Positions 28,346 through 39,065 are shown, numbered from the stretch's first letter. The stretch is 64,000 nt of DNA from Blastobasis lacticolella (GCA_905147135.1 LR990060.1:2124001-2188000); one strand, 5' to 3'. Notes: generated by a model not told the origin, from the sequence alone. Translations and numbers: made by a program.

Positions 28346-30264
28346 CGGGCGGCGCGCGCGCACGAGCCCACGCACCGCTCAATGTCCGCATCGATACCTG
28401 GCCACCACATTCTGCCGCGCGCGTTGCTCTTACATTTTACTATACCTAAATGCGTCGAATGTAGTACCTTTAATAATTTTCCGCGGTATTCATTAGGTAT
28501 TATTACCCGATGGCCCCTGAATAAACACCCGTCATCTATTTCTAAATCGGATTTACATTTGAAATAGGGTGATACAGATGGACATAATACCTTGCGAGGC
28601 CAACCATACTTCATATAATTAATTACGGATTGTAATGTTTTATCCCTAGATGTAGCAACCCTAATATCTGAAAAAGTAATAGGCGATATGTTTTCATCTA
28701 AATATTTTAGGAAAGATAAATCCTGTTCGTATTTTTCTGGCATGTCTTTAGATAAGGGGGCACGCGAAAAATAATCTGCCACCAAATTATTTTTACTATT
28801 AATATATTGCACAGTATAATTGTACGCTGACAATATAATTGCGTATCTTTGCAATCTTGACGCAGCCATTACCGATATCCCTACTTTTTTTCCAAATATT
28901 GATAAAAGTGGCCGATGATCCGTTTTCAATATAAATGGTTCCTGCCTCCCATACAAATATTGATGGAACTTTTTTACGCCAAACACAATTGCAGTTGCCT
29001 CTTTCTGTATTTGGCTATAATTCCTCTCGCTCTTGGAAAGCGTCCTCGAGGCGAAAACGAGCGGCCGCTCCCGGCCGTCGGCGCCGAGCTGGCCGAGGAC
29101 GGCCCCGAGCCCGCCGGGCGCGGCGTCGACGCATAGCACCAGCTGCGCGTTCGGCTCGAAGTGAGTCAACACCCTGTCTGACGCGAGCTCACGTTTAATA
29201 CTTTCGAACGCCCTTTGTTGCCTGTCGCCCCATACCCACTGCGTCTCGTTACGTAACAATTCATGCATTGGATGCAAAATTGCCGAAGCGTTAGGTATAA
29301 AAGCCCTATAATAATTAACGACGCCTAAAAACCGTTTTATTTCTGTTATATTTGTGGGCCTAGGTGCATTAATTATAGCCTCAATTTTATCTGGACATGT
29401 TTGGAGGCCATTTTTACTTATTACATAACCTAAGTAGGTGACACTTTCACGAAAAAATTCACATTTTTGTTTTTGCAATCGTAAACCCGCCTCACTAAAC
29501 CTATGCAAGACCTGTCTTAATCTGTCCAGATGAATTTCCTTGGTGGGGCCGGTTACACAAACGTCATCTAACCAACAGCTGACTCCGTCTATACCTACCA
29601 GTAGGGACTCCATAGACCGCTGAAAAATGGCAGGCGCATTGGCTAGACCATAGACCAAGCGCGTATATTTATATAGGCCTTTATGTGTACTAATAGTTGT
29701 ATACAACTGCGATGACTCAGTTAGTTCAAACTGATTGTAAGCATTACTCAGATCTAACTTTGAAAAGTGTTGACCCCCACCTAACTTTGCAAAAACCTCT
29801 TCTATTCGTGGAAGTGGGTACTTATCAATTTTTAAATCTTTGTTTAATGTTACCGAAAAATCACCTGCAACTCTCACTTTTCCGTTTTCCTTCAAAACGG
29901 GAACAATAGGAGTGCCATACTCCGAATAATTAACAGGAACAAGTACACCTAAACCTACCAACCTGTTGATTTCGTCCTCCACCCTAGACTTTAACGCGAA
30001 AGGAACTGTGCGAGGTTTAAAAAATTTTGGTGATGTACCCTCTTTCAATTGTAAAGAAACTTTGAATTTATTAAACTTTCCTAAGTCGTCTTTAAATAAA
30101 CTGGAATATTCATTCAATAACTGGTGTAACTGGCTCGAACACTGATAAGGGCTAATGTTATTGTTTCTAGTAGTAAAATATAATTTAAATTTGCTCATAA
30201 AATCACGTCCTAACAAAGGTGGACCGCCGTTTTTAACAACGTAAACTTTAATTTTTTTCTGTAC
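28345..30264 (-). CDS. mag-like reverse transcriptase, RNase H and integrase zinc site
   Basis: The frame is open from the A7 run near 30265 and has no ATG at its start. RT: LVPVNYSEYGTPIVPVLKEN, FSKLDLSNAYNQFEL, YTRLVYGLANAPAIFQRSME, and the catalytic box WLDD (29574-29563), where Tyr or Phe is usual at the first position. RNase H: LVLCVDAAPGGLGAVLGQ, IQKEATAIVFGVKKFHQYL, KTDHRPLLSIFG. Then the integrase zinc site: LHSTHLGIVK and CVGSC. The second Cys pair is disrupted where the frame breaks in a GC repeat near 28345. Residues after that point are out of frame. Confidence 0.88.
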
Positions 30265-31357
30265 TATTTTGATAGGTTACGTCCGTTTCGAAATAACCCA
30301 TTGGCGTGATTTTATGACCATTGTACAAACACATACTCAAATCACCCTCATTTAGGCTAGTTTGTGAAAAATGTTTTAAATACAATTTATCCGAAATGAC
30401 AGTGGTTCCGGAGCCAGAATCTAATTCCATTTCTAAGTTTACAAAATTTAATGTAACTGAAATTAGGATAGGTGCATAATTGACTGACCTCATATTGAAA
30501 AGCTCACACTCAGCACACCCCGCAGATTGATTTTCGCCGTCATCGGACGAGTCCTCGGCCGGTTCCAGGTTATTCACCCGCGATAAGTTCTTATTTGTAC
30601 ACACCTTTAACAAATGACCTACTTCACCGCATGCCCGACAACGGTAATTTTTGTATTTGCACTGGTTTGTGTTATGACTTTTTAGGCCGCACACTAAACA
30701 ACGACGAAATCCAATACGATTCGGCGCAGCGCCGCCGCGGCCGCGGCCGGTTGCCGGCCCGCCGCCGCCGCCGCCGCCGCGCGCCGGGCCGCCGCTCACT
30801 CTGTACACGGCCTCCTCCTTCACCTGCACCAGCTGCTCCCGAACCTGGCGAGCGCAGGCTGCCTGCTGTGCCAATCCAACCGCCCTCGCAAACGTCAGTG
30901 TGGTGGCATCCTGCTCGAACAATCGATCCTTCTCCGGCCCCATTCTCAGACCGAGCACGAACTTGTCCGTCAACAGCTTTTCGAGTGCCTCTCCGAACTC
31001 GCAATGAACCGTCAGTCCCCTGATGCGAGCCGCCCACTCCTCGATGCTCTCCCCCACTGCCCTCTGTGCGTCGTAGAATTTCGCCCTCTCGGCGAAAATA
31101 CAACGTTTCGGCTTAAAATGACTATTGAGTACCGAAATTAACTCGTCAAACGTCACAGACTCCAAATCCTTCGGGTGCACAAGATTGCCAACAAGGCGGT
31201 AAGTCCCGTCCGCCAAGTGAGTCAGCAATAGTGCACTTTTGTTCTCGCTTTTGATTTGGTTGTTTAGCTTAAGAAATTGTTGTAAACGTCCATAATAAAC
31301 CTCCCAATCTTGTGCTTCGTGGTTAAAAACACTCAAATTCCCTAATATAACCGACAT
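30248..31357 (-). CDS. mag-like Gag and protease
   Basis: 369 codons from ATG at 31357, 60 bp inside the 5' LTR. N-terminal Gag region: FNHEAQDWEVYYGRLQQFLK and AKFYDAQRAVGESIEEWAAR. A Gly/Ala/Arg-rich linker follows. Two CCHC knuckles are at about residues 220-233 (CLVCGLKSHNTNQC) and 240-253 (CRACGEVGHLLKVC). The protease motif LDSGSGTTVISD has its catalytic Asp near residue 313. It ends at a stop just after an A7 run, where the RT frame takes over one base away. Confidence 0.9.
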   Translation of the reverse strand: MSVILGNLSVFNHEAQDWEVYYGRLQQFLKLNNQIKSENKSALLLTHLADGTYRLVGNLVHPKDLESVTFDELISVLNSHFKPKRCIFAERAKFYDAQRAVGESIEEWAARIRGLTVHCEFGEALEKLLTDKFVLGLRMGPEKDRLFEQDATTLTFARAVGLAQQAACARQVREQLVQVKEEAVYRVSGGPARGGGGGGGPATGRGRGGAAPNRIGFRRCLVCGLKSHNTNQCKYKNYRCRACGEVGHLLKVCTNKNLSRVNNLEPAEDSSDDGENQSAGCAECELFNMRSVNYAPILISVTLNFVNLEMELDSGSGTTVISDKLYLKHFSQTSLNEGDLSMCLYNGHKITPMGYFETDVTYQNSTEKN

Positions 31358-31402
31358 CTTTTAAAACTGTATTATACACGCGAATGTAGGTAAAACGAAA
31401 AA

Positions 31403-31416
31403 CACCTCGTCGTCAC
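31403..31416 (-). other. mag-like primer-binding site
   Basis: GTGACGACGAGGTG on the minus strand, directly inside the 5' LTR. CGACGAGG matches the complement of the 3' end of an insect tRNA-Ser(GCU); one or two mismatches remain. The tRNA assignment is an inference. Confidence 0.5.
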
Positions 31417-31501
31417 TGGGATGTTTACAATGAAAACACAAGCGTAACGGTTGACGGCTGATTTATTACTGGCTGACACATAGGTAGATACATATACATC
31501 A
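31417..31501 (-). repeat. mag-like 5' LTR (85 bp)
   Basis: Same sequence as 27134-27218. It is followed by the CTCAG target duplication at 31502-31506. Confidence 0.93.
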
Positions 31502-31655
31502 CTCAGAAAATAAGGTACATATTTGTATCACGCCTTTTGAAAGCGGAGTGACGCGAAACATAATATAAGTGATACAAAGACGGATCTTATTCTATGAGAA
31601 ATACATTCCACTTTGATTTGCTCTTTCGCTTTTGGCTTCTGAATCTAGTTAGTTT
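31502..31655 (+). mobile_element. K MITE, right part
   Basis: CTCAGAAAATAAGG, TTTGTATCACGCC, AAGCGGAGTGACGCG, ATAATATAAGTGATAC, then the right arm GAAATACATTCCACTTTGAT to GCTTTTGGCTTCTGAATC. That arm is a rough complement of the left arm at 27095. Confidence 0.6.
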
Positions 31656-31666
31656 ACATTAGTTAG

Positions 31667-31926
31667 CCGGGCATGTGGTGTCCGGCAGAGCAGAATAGCA
31701 TCTTACACTTGTGGGTGTCGTACAAGGTGACTAATATTACCGAGGCAAAGGATCTAGAGTCTCCGTAGGCTGGAAAATGGGCAGCAGCATTTTTCTTTGT
31801 TATATTTACAACACTGCGATCTCCAACCCGCCTGCCAAGCGTGGAGATTATGGCAATAACCTTACCTTTCGTAGGAGACGCCTTAAGTCCTGCAGTGGAC
31901 TGTTATGGGCTGTGATGATGATGACG
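31667..31926 (+). mobile_element. SINE A, full-length, with 11 bp target duplication
   Basis: Flanked by ACATTAGTTAG at 31656-31666 and 31927-31937. Starts GGGCATGTGGTGTCCGGCAG and ends GCTGTGATGATGATGACG. Confidence 0.85.
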
Positions 31927-31937
31927 ACATTAGTTAG

Positions 31938-32735
31938 TAACATTATGTTAGTTCTCGTTAACGATTGTGTTCGAAGCACGTCTTCAGTTACAAATACATC
32001 AATATATGTTCAATAGACAGTGTATATTGGGTTAACTGGTGACACAGATACCTATGCTCGTTTCATAGTATTGGGTATGCTCTTCAATATTATTGTAAAT
32101 TGATCTCGACACTTGACAGTTTGACAATTATACGCAATCGTAAATGTAACAATTTCAATCATTGAAATCAGAGAATTGTTAGCAACAAAATTACGTAATG
32201 TACCTACAGATGGTCTACAGAAAGTCCGGGATCATGTTCAAGGCGAACTGCGGGTCCTCGTGCGCGAGAGCATAACCGGGACATTAACGCCAAGATGATA
32301 TAATTCTTAGACCAGATAAAATTTTATAAAAAAGTTCGTGGTCAAAATGATATGATATGCATCCGTTAGCTTCATGTCATCTAACTATGCCTACCAGGAT
32401 ACAATGTAATACGATTTATGATTTACAATAAATTGAAAAAAAAATGCTTGTATGAAAATAAATTATAGTTTCCATACTAAACGGCAATTTCAATAAACAC
32501 TTATAATTAAGATGGCCACTCACTATCATGCCACTGAATCAAGCATGATGGTGTGTGGCCACAATTAGAAAGAGATAGTCACCTTCACCGGCGCCTCTGA
32601 CTGTGTGAATGAGCAGGACCACAATACATAAACACCTCTGCCCCTCCACCGACATAGCGGCTGCGGGCTCTAGACCTGTGGACAAGGAGATTACGAATTA
32701 AGTTAATAAAATATTAATTATTAACAACAAATATA
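31938..32735. other. No gene; SINE D tail and Q repeat
   Basis: GTGCGCGAGAGCATAACCGG to CGCCAAGATGAT (32260-32300) is the last part of a SINE D. About 32340-32420 resembles family Q at 22735. The remainder is unassigned. Confidence 0.45.
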
Positions 32736-33198
32736 CAGGGTGTAAATAGACCGCTAGCATTAATTGAAACCTCATATTCTACCCATGAAACTGATCAATT
32801 TTCCCCAAGAATACCCGCGGAAACTCATAGTTTAGGAAGAAATAGAGATTCTTAAAAAAAAAAGTTGTATTTTTGTAATAAAAAATATCAAGTATCGATA
32901 TCGATTAGACACTCTAAGTTCAAATTGAAATTGAAATAAATGCACTTTAAGTAAAAGCACGCAATGTAAAACGTGCAGGCGCGGTGTCAGTGGCCACTGG
33001 TCACGTGGGCGAGCGATAGGCGTGCGCCGGACGATGTACATTGCACGTCGCATTTAACAACAACAACAATTTAATAACTTATTTAAGGTAGCGAAATTAT
33101 GAAGTCATTTCCGCGGGTATGTTCCTTGGCAAAAGTTGTTCATTTTCATGGGTAGAATATGGGGTTTCAATTAATGCTAGCGGTCTTTTTACTCCCTG
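32736..33198. mobile_element. 463 bp TIR element with TA duplication
   Basis: CAGGGTGTAAATAGACCGCT at the left and the complement of AGCGGTCTTTTTACTCCCTG at the right; homology continues for about 85 bp (ATTAATTGAAACC, TATTCTACCCATGAAA, ACCCGCGGAAA). Flanked by TA (32734-32735 and 33199-33200). No transposase. Probably a Tc1/mariner-like non-autonomous element. Confidence 0.8.
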
Positions 33199-33294
33199 TA
33201 TAGTACAGTCTGTCCAGACAGACATGTCTAACTTGGTAGACAAATATGGCGTACTAACGACAAAAAACAATTTATAGGGTTTTATAGGATTTGT

Positions 33295-33495
33295 CTTTTA
33301 TGTTATACGGCAGACAAACAGGCAAGCGGGCCACCTGATGGAAAGTGGTCACCGCCGCCTATGGACATCAGCAACACCAGGGGAGTCACCAGTGCGTTGC
33401 CCGCCTCTGAAGATACCTCTAATATGCCTCTTGAACGATCCCATGTCATAGTCTAAAGGAAACACTGTGGCTGGGAGCTCATTCCACATCCAGTC
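33295..33495 (-). mobile_element. LINE B1 3' end
   Basis: TATGTTATACGGCAGACAAA, GGGCCACCTGATGGAAAGTG, CACTGTGGCTGGGAGCTCAT. It stops at CATTCCACATCC, a short 5'-truncated copy. Confidence 0.75.
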
Positions 33496-33529
33496 TGAAA
33501 ATTATTAGTCTGTAAAAATCAATAGACAA

Positions 33530-33740
33530 AACTGCCTACACCTATTCTGTACCTACCCTATATCTACTCTACACCGAAATACCCTTTTTTTCTTATAATC
33601 CTTCCTCTTGAAACACTCTAATACTGTTGAAAACCGCATTATTTTCCATTACGTAGTGTAAAAGATCTAAGCGTACATAGATACATAGGGACAGACGGCG
33701 GGAAGCGACTTTGTTTTATACTATGTATAGAATGACATAG
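33530..33740 (-). mobile_element. H repeat (Helitron-like)
   Basis: GTTGAAAACCGCATTATTTT, AAGCGTACATAGATACATAG and GCGACTTTGTTTTATACTAT match 35160-35365 and 41090-41265. Those copies carry CCCGGCGCGACTTC ends. Assigned to Helitrons from memory only. Confidence 0.45.
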
Positions 33741-34939
33741 ATTTCGAACCTTGAAAATGTTTTAAATACAAATACGTACGATATCCTATACCCAATAGAT
33801 TTTTGAAATATCTCCCTCCGAATTTCTCACCATGCCTTCAGAAGATCTCATTGTGCTTGTATTTATCTGACAATGGGCCCTGAAAGCCCGAAACGCGGAT
33901 CCGTAGTACCCTAGCAAATAGCTGCGAATGAGTATAGCTGTGGCGAGGCAGGGACGGCGTCAGGGTCCAATTTGAGGTTCATAAGGATTTTGGCTTAAAT
34001 AACCTCGTTTCGCCTGTTAATACGGTCAAAGAGGTCAGATGGCAGTCGCTCCACTGTAATGCTATCAGGTAGATGTGGAAAATGCTGGTGGACCTCCGGG
34101 AGATTTACGTCAATGAGAGGTTTTTAATTTGACAGTTAAAGAAAAGTAAAACAATTGTAAATAGATGGCGCTGTACCGAACTATTACATGAAGTAAAAAA
34201 TGGCCCGCCCCCTTATATCAAGTGTGTCCTTAGATTCAGACAAGAGAAGATATCACTCAAGTCACGTCGTAAATTAAACAGTGAACAATTTTGACATAAA
34301 ATAATTCTTATTTTTGACAAATAAATTGCAATTAAAAATTAACTTGCAATTTATTTGTCACTATCTTATATTATACAGTCAATATAAACCAATAAACGTT
34401 AATATGCCACGCCAATAAGAGTTCAATAAATCTTGTAGCCAATCTTAAACAAAATTTCTTAAAGCCTTTGACTTCACCTTCGACCATAGAATGAACTCCA
34501 GTTGAAACCAGTCATTGGCATAGAATATCTAAACTTGGTACTAATGATAGCGATCACTGCCGCCCTGGGACATCTGCAACATCACTGAAGTCACTAATGC
34601 GCATTGTCACATTACCTTTATCTGGATAAGTGTGAGCTTAGCGAATATTCATGGTAAAACTTAGGAAGAGGCTGTGAGAGCAGAATTATGTCACAAATTT
34701 TACGTCACAGAATTACGTCACAAATTGCTTCAAGACAGATTCCTATTCCAACCTGGAGTGACAACAAGGAAAATTACATTCGTTAGATATTTCTAAGTAG
34801 ATACAAAACAAAGTCAACATTCACATCGGCTTATTCGCCTTTTCAAGTGTAGGAAACGGATGTTGAAATTTTTTACTGTGTATTTTAGTGCTTCAGACGC
34901 GTATTACTAGCCAGTAGTAATATATAAAGGTCACATCGG
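33741..34939. other. No gene seen
   Basis: Non-coding. TCAGATGGCAGTCGCTCCAC near 34036-34055 is a SINE D word. An AT inverted repeat around TTATTTGTCA/TGACAAATAA spans about 34310-34365. Confidence 0.45.
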
Positions 34940-35010
34940 TAGTCGAGTATTTAAGATTAAGACTCGTAAGTGTGAGGTACCCGGTTCGAATCCAACTGCA
35001 ACCATGTACC
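34940..35010 (+). mobile_element. SINE D head fragment
   Basis: GACTCGTAAGTGTGAGGTAC then GGTTCGAATCCAAC (B box) and ACCATGTACCAATGA. Only the tRNA-like head survives. Confidence 0.6.
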
Positions 35011-35159
35011 AATGAATACAATTTTCGTATCAGTATCTAAATATTAAATTCCGTGTAACTTTGATACAAGTTTTAACAAAAATCTGAACAACTACAATAT
35101 TAGCATAGCTATTGGTTTCTGGATTACATATACATAATTTCATTTTCTTTGACAGCGTA

Positions 35160-35435
35160 ATACTAATTAACCCGGCGCGACTTCATTCGCGTACATCTAC
35201 TTTACCCCAACCTATATTTTTTCTTGCTTATAAACCGTCCTCTTGAATCACTAAGTATTGTTGAAAAACGCATTAAATTCGTTGCGTAGTTCAAATGTTC
35301 TAAGCGTACATAGATATATATATAGGGTCCGACAGGGGTAGCGACTTTGTTTTATCTATCTATATTCTATATTAGCCCGAATCATCCCACTGCTGGGCAA
35401 AGGCCTCCCCCCGATTCCTCCACTCTTCTTTGTTT
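35160..35435 (-). mobile_element. H repeat followed by a LINE tail fragment
   Basis: ACCCGGCGCGACTTCATTCG to AGCGACTTTGTTTTAT is an H copy. From 35371, TTAGCCCGAATCATCCCACT and GGGCAAAGGCCTCCCC is the start of a common moth LINE tail, seen reversed at 39310-39345. Confidence 0.5.
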
Positions 35436-35494
35436 TGTACTATGTATTTTATTTATTTATTCGTATGGCATTAATAAACGAGTCGCTAATTATG

Positions 35495-35775
35495 CCGTTT
35501 GGTGTTTGGCAGAGTAGAATAGCACCAACCCGTTACACTCATGGGTGTCGTACAAGGCAACCTATGCTTCGAGCCAAAAGATCAAGAGTCTACGTAGTCT
35601 GGAAAATGGGCAGCAGAAATTTCCATTGTTATATTTAAACACTGCGATCTCCAACTCGCCTGCCAAGCGTAGAGATCATGGCAATAACCTCCCCTTTCGT
35701 GGAAGAGGCTAGGGCCTTTTTATTTTATAGGACTTAAGAGTCCTGCAGTGGACTGTTGCACAGGCTGTGATGTTG
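35495..35775 (+). mobile_element. SINE A copy
   Basis: TTTGGTGTTTGGCAGAGTAG, TGGGTGTCGTACAAGGCAAC, CTGCAGTGGACTGTTGCACA. It contains a small extra stretch (CCTTTTTATTTTATAGG) near 35715. Confidence 0.75.
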
Positions 35776-36744
35776 ATTATTAATGAATACTAAAACTACA
35801 AGTAAATATGTAAATTCATCACCCATGTATTGATAATCAAATTACATTTGTATTGAGCGTGCTTGGGGGTCTTTCTCTTAAGGGCTCTAGCATGTGCCCT
35901 TTAGAGGCCCATTACGCCCTTCTAAATCCGGCTCTGCATTAAGAAACGTTCGCGGTCTCCACGTATACGGAAGGGAATGTCTAATGGGTATTTATTGACG
36001 CTCAGCAGAGTGGCGACGTATTATCCAGCTATATAGCGTATGGGATTGTGGTTAACTTGAGTGCTTCGTGATGATCCATTCGGAATCCGTTTTGCTGTCT
36101 GCCACCTTTTGGCGTGTAACTGTTGCTGGGAGGGCTTAGACTGTAAGTACCGAAGTCAGTGGTACAGATTTTGGTTGAATATTGAACTAGCTTTTTAGTT
36201 TTAATTAAATTAAAATATGAAATAAAAATACGTATATCCCAATATATAACGAAGTTACATCAATAAATTTATGAGAGCTAGCCAAAACTAACAAGAGTTT
36301 TACAAAACTAAGTAAACTTGTATATTAGGGATCAGTGATCCACAGAACGGAGAGTAGCATCTCTTCAGAATCAGACTTAGTCTATAATTATATATTATGT
36401 ACCTTCTTATAAGCAATTGTACCTTGTTGTGTCTGGTATTATATACCAGCAACCCCATCGACTGAACACTTCAAGAGCATAAGCGCATTACCATCTTAAG
36501 AATTATATACCTGTGCAGAAATTAATAGGCCAGTTTATGGAATTTTATGAAATACATTTCAATTTTATTAAGAAAAGAATGGTGGGGTCAAGTATGAACT
36601 ACAGTGACTTCACAGGGACAATCTTTCAGTCAATTTCATTCGACTAACGATGCACAAAATACCCTGAATGCTGTAGCTGTAAAGAACACTTTCATTAAAG
36701 TGTTTATACACTTATACTTTTGTATTGTGCAACAGATCTTATAC
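35776..36744. other. No gene seen
   Basis: Non-coding. AAGAGCATAAGCGCATTACC at 36471-36490 recurs near 23880. Confidence 0.4.
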
Positions 36745-37325
36745 AAAGAGACCTTGAGGGGAATGATCGGATCCATTGTACTGCAACCCGGCCTGAAGTC
36801 GTATTGGCAAGTGGATATGGCGTATTTATGTCGAAGTTTCTAGTCTATAATATTGTCGTGGCTACGTATTCGAGAATACGCGCCGTGACTTATTGTGCCC
36901 TAATAAGTGTGCGACAAGCCAGAATGTACCTTATGTACGGGACATAGGATCTAAATTTGGCTTGACACGCGGCCGTCCAGAATAAACCCGGATGTGTGCC
37001 GCTATCGACTTCTCGTTCCCAACAATGTTCGGACTAGATCACTTGAAAATTCCAGTATCGGGGCCGAGGTATATAAACAGCAGCCGGCGTGGCGCGACAG
37101 TTCAGTTTTGACTACCGGAGAGTTCTATTCAGAGCGATGGAGAGGTAAATTCGGAGCGAATACCGAGCGATAACCAGCGACATCCTACGACTTCGGCTAT
37201 ACCTACGGACTACTAGAGACCTGCGATTGTGGAAGTTCAGCTTGACGTGCAACCTTGGATGAGAATAAACCTTCGGAACCTGTCATCAGTGTTTTACTCC
37301 AAATAACGTACCCTAGCACGTTATA
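36745..37325 (+). repeat. LTR-like sequence G, copy 2
   Basis: Matches the reverse of 23189-23850. It has TATATAAACAGCAGCCGGCG (37070) and CGACAGTTCAGTTTTGAC, GAATAAACCTTCGG (37265), and ends ACCCTAGCACGTTA. The regions before the TATA box (GATCGGATCCATTGTACTGC onward) also match, so homology extends about 580 bp. Confidence 0.55.
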
Positions 37326-37344
37326 ATATATTGGTATCTATGGC

Positions 37345-37510
37345 ACTTTCACTACACATGTTATCGGGTTTGTTACCACGGTTAGTATTGTTTTTACCTC
37401 GATATTTCGACGCAGTTGCATGCGTCATGGTCACGAGTTGACTGGTGGTTGATGTGTAGTGAAAGTGTTGTGAATAACCACGAAAGTTTTAAAACCTGGT
37501 ATCTATGGCG
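37345..37510 (+). mobile_element. I repeat, foldback
   Basis: CACTTTCACTACACATGTTA at 37351 is mirrored by GATGTGTAGTGAAAGTG near 37452. The middle has GTTACCACGGTTAGTATTG and CGACGCAGTTGCATGCGTCA. Related to the foldback at 63625-63965. Confidence 0.55.
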
Positions 37511-37599
37511 TCTGATATCTCTGTAGATGACCCACTCCTTTTCTTTATAGATTGACGTAACATTAATTCTAGCTAACCAAGCTTAATATCGAGAGTTTA

Positions 37600-37850
37600 G
37601 TTTTGCTACTCGGTGACAAACGAGCAGACAGCCCACCTGCTGGTAAGTGGTAACTGTCGCCCTTAACATCTACAACTAATATTTAGGTTGCATGTAAAAA
37701 AAAATCAGAACCGTTGATGCATTGTCTCTGTGAGGAGTAAGATGAAATGCATCATGCCTATAATTGCGCTGGCTACCCTATCGTTCAAACCGGAACACAA
37801 CAATGCAATCATTGTTGCATGGCGGCAGAAATAAATAAAGCGGTGGTACT
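37600..37850. mobile_element. LINE 3' UTR-like fragment
   Basis: ACGAGCAGACAGCCCACCTG, AAGTGGTAACTGTCGCCCTT, CAAACCGGAACACAACAATG and GCGGTGGTACTCACCCATGC. Typical of a moth LINE tail; resembles 13120-13240. Confidence 0.45.
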
Positions 37851-38614
37851 CACCCATGCGGACTCCTCAGGCTTGGCAGAGTCCTACTACCTGATAAAAG
37901 TGATTTCAATTACTTACTACCACGACAATTTATCTTTTAAAGCACTACTTTAACAGTAAGTTCCGCCAAAGCCTTGCAAATGACACTCGTAGACCACCAA
38001 GCTACCAGAAAGCTGTAGCATTTTTCATTCCGCAGTCTAAAACCGGAATATACCGAAATTTAAACCAGGAATTAGCGGAGCGAAATAAAAACATGCACTG
38101 CTGTCGGAGTGGTTTATTTTTTTTTTAATGGTGAAAAATATTTTTAGTTTAATTTTTCCTGTGCTGCGATGCGCCCAAGTGAGAGTTGATGGAAATGGAA
38201 TGGGTGTTTAGATAGACGCAGTAACGTTGAACTTCGGACGTCATATTTACGGACGCTGTCACCCCACTGGCAATGGAAAGGGCTAGGATCGTATAAAAAT
38301 GAGAAAATCCGCAAACAAGCTAAGGTCACCGACAAAGCACGAAGGATTGCTGACCTTAACCTTCATGAGGGCGCGCGGTCATTTGTAATGTATGCACCAA
38401 AAAGTGACCTTAATGTGGCTTTAAGAGGATGTAACGCAGACCAAGCAAGTAATACCTACCTACTGATACTTACTAAGTAATCGGGTCTCAAAATAAAATT
38501 GCGCAACCCAAAGTGCCAGGTTGCGCACGGCCAGACCAACGTTTTGTGGGGCACCTAAATCTCTACTATCGCTACAAAGTAGAATTTTTCTTCTACTTGA
38601 CGATGCAGGATAAC
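37851..38614. other. No gene; N repeat fragment
   Basis: ACAAAGTAGAATTTTTCTTC to GATAACCTGC (about 38573-38622) is family N. The remainder is unassigned. Confidence 0.4.
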
Positions 38615-39065
38615 CTGCAGTATTTCATATTTATTCATTGGTAATATTCATTACATGTCAATTGTTAAGTTATAAAAATGTCACAAATTACATTAATTGT
38701 AATACATACATTTATAATAATCAAATGTCACAAACAAACATTTTTTACCTATCACTATCACATGTCATCTTGCACAATAAGGACTGTAAAAATTAAACAA
38801 CTAAATAAAATTCAAATGTCCATTTCCAAATAAGAATTTGCATTACATTCAATTGCTATAAATTAAGTCAGTATTTTAATAATAATAATAATGTTAAATA
38901 AAAAATCGATTAGTCACAAAAATCATCAAGCTTGTAAAACGTTTGCTCAATTAGCCACCACTTTAGTTTTCTTTTAAAGACACTGTCACTGGTAGCCTCG
39001 GTTATGGACTTAGGAATGCGATTATATACTTTCGGGCCCAGTGCTCTCACAGTCAACAGTAATAA
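38615..39065 (-). mobile_element. LINE J 3' end with ORF2 C-terminus
   Basis: On the minus strand, LGPKVYNRIPKSITEATSDS then FKRKLKWWLIEQTFYKLDDF and CD stop (38910). A 290 bp UTR then ends in ATTCATTGGTAATATTCATT (as plus). The UTR matches 60795-61105 in the opposite orientation. The C-terminus is related to that at 20772-20984. Confidence 0.75.

Larger units (their letters stand above)
27134..31501 (-). mobile_element. mag-like Ty3/gypsy LTR retrotransposon, complete ends
   Basis: 4368 bp flanked by CTCAG (27129-27133 and 31502-31506). It has identical 85 bp LTRs. Domain order is gag, CCHC knuckles, protease, RT, RNase H, integrase. Short LTRs of this size and gypsy-class RT are features of the mag lineage, first known from the silkworm. 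Two frame breaks lie near 30265 and 28345. GC-rich blocks at 28310-28390, 29040-29160 and 30720-30860 contrast with the AT-rich remainder. Confidence 0.92.

Noticed and set aside
30595..31103. Arg-rich proteins overlapping Gag
   Set aside because: They are shadows of the GC-rich Gag linker in other frames, without independent support.
37630..37680. Another LINE B1 copy
   Set aside because: Shares only a CCACCTG..GGTAAGTGG word; the remainder matches a different LINE tail.
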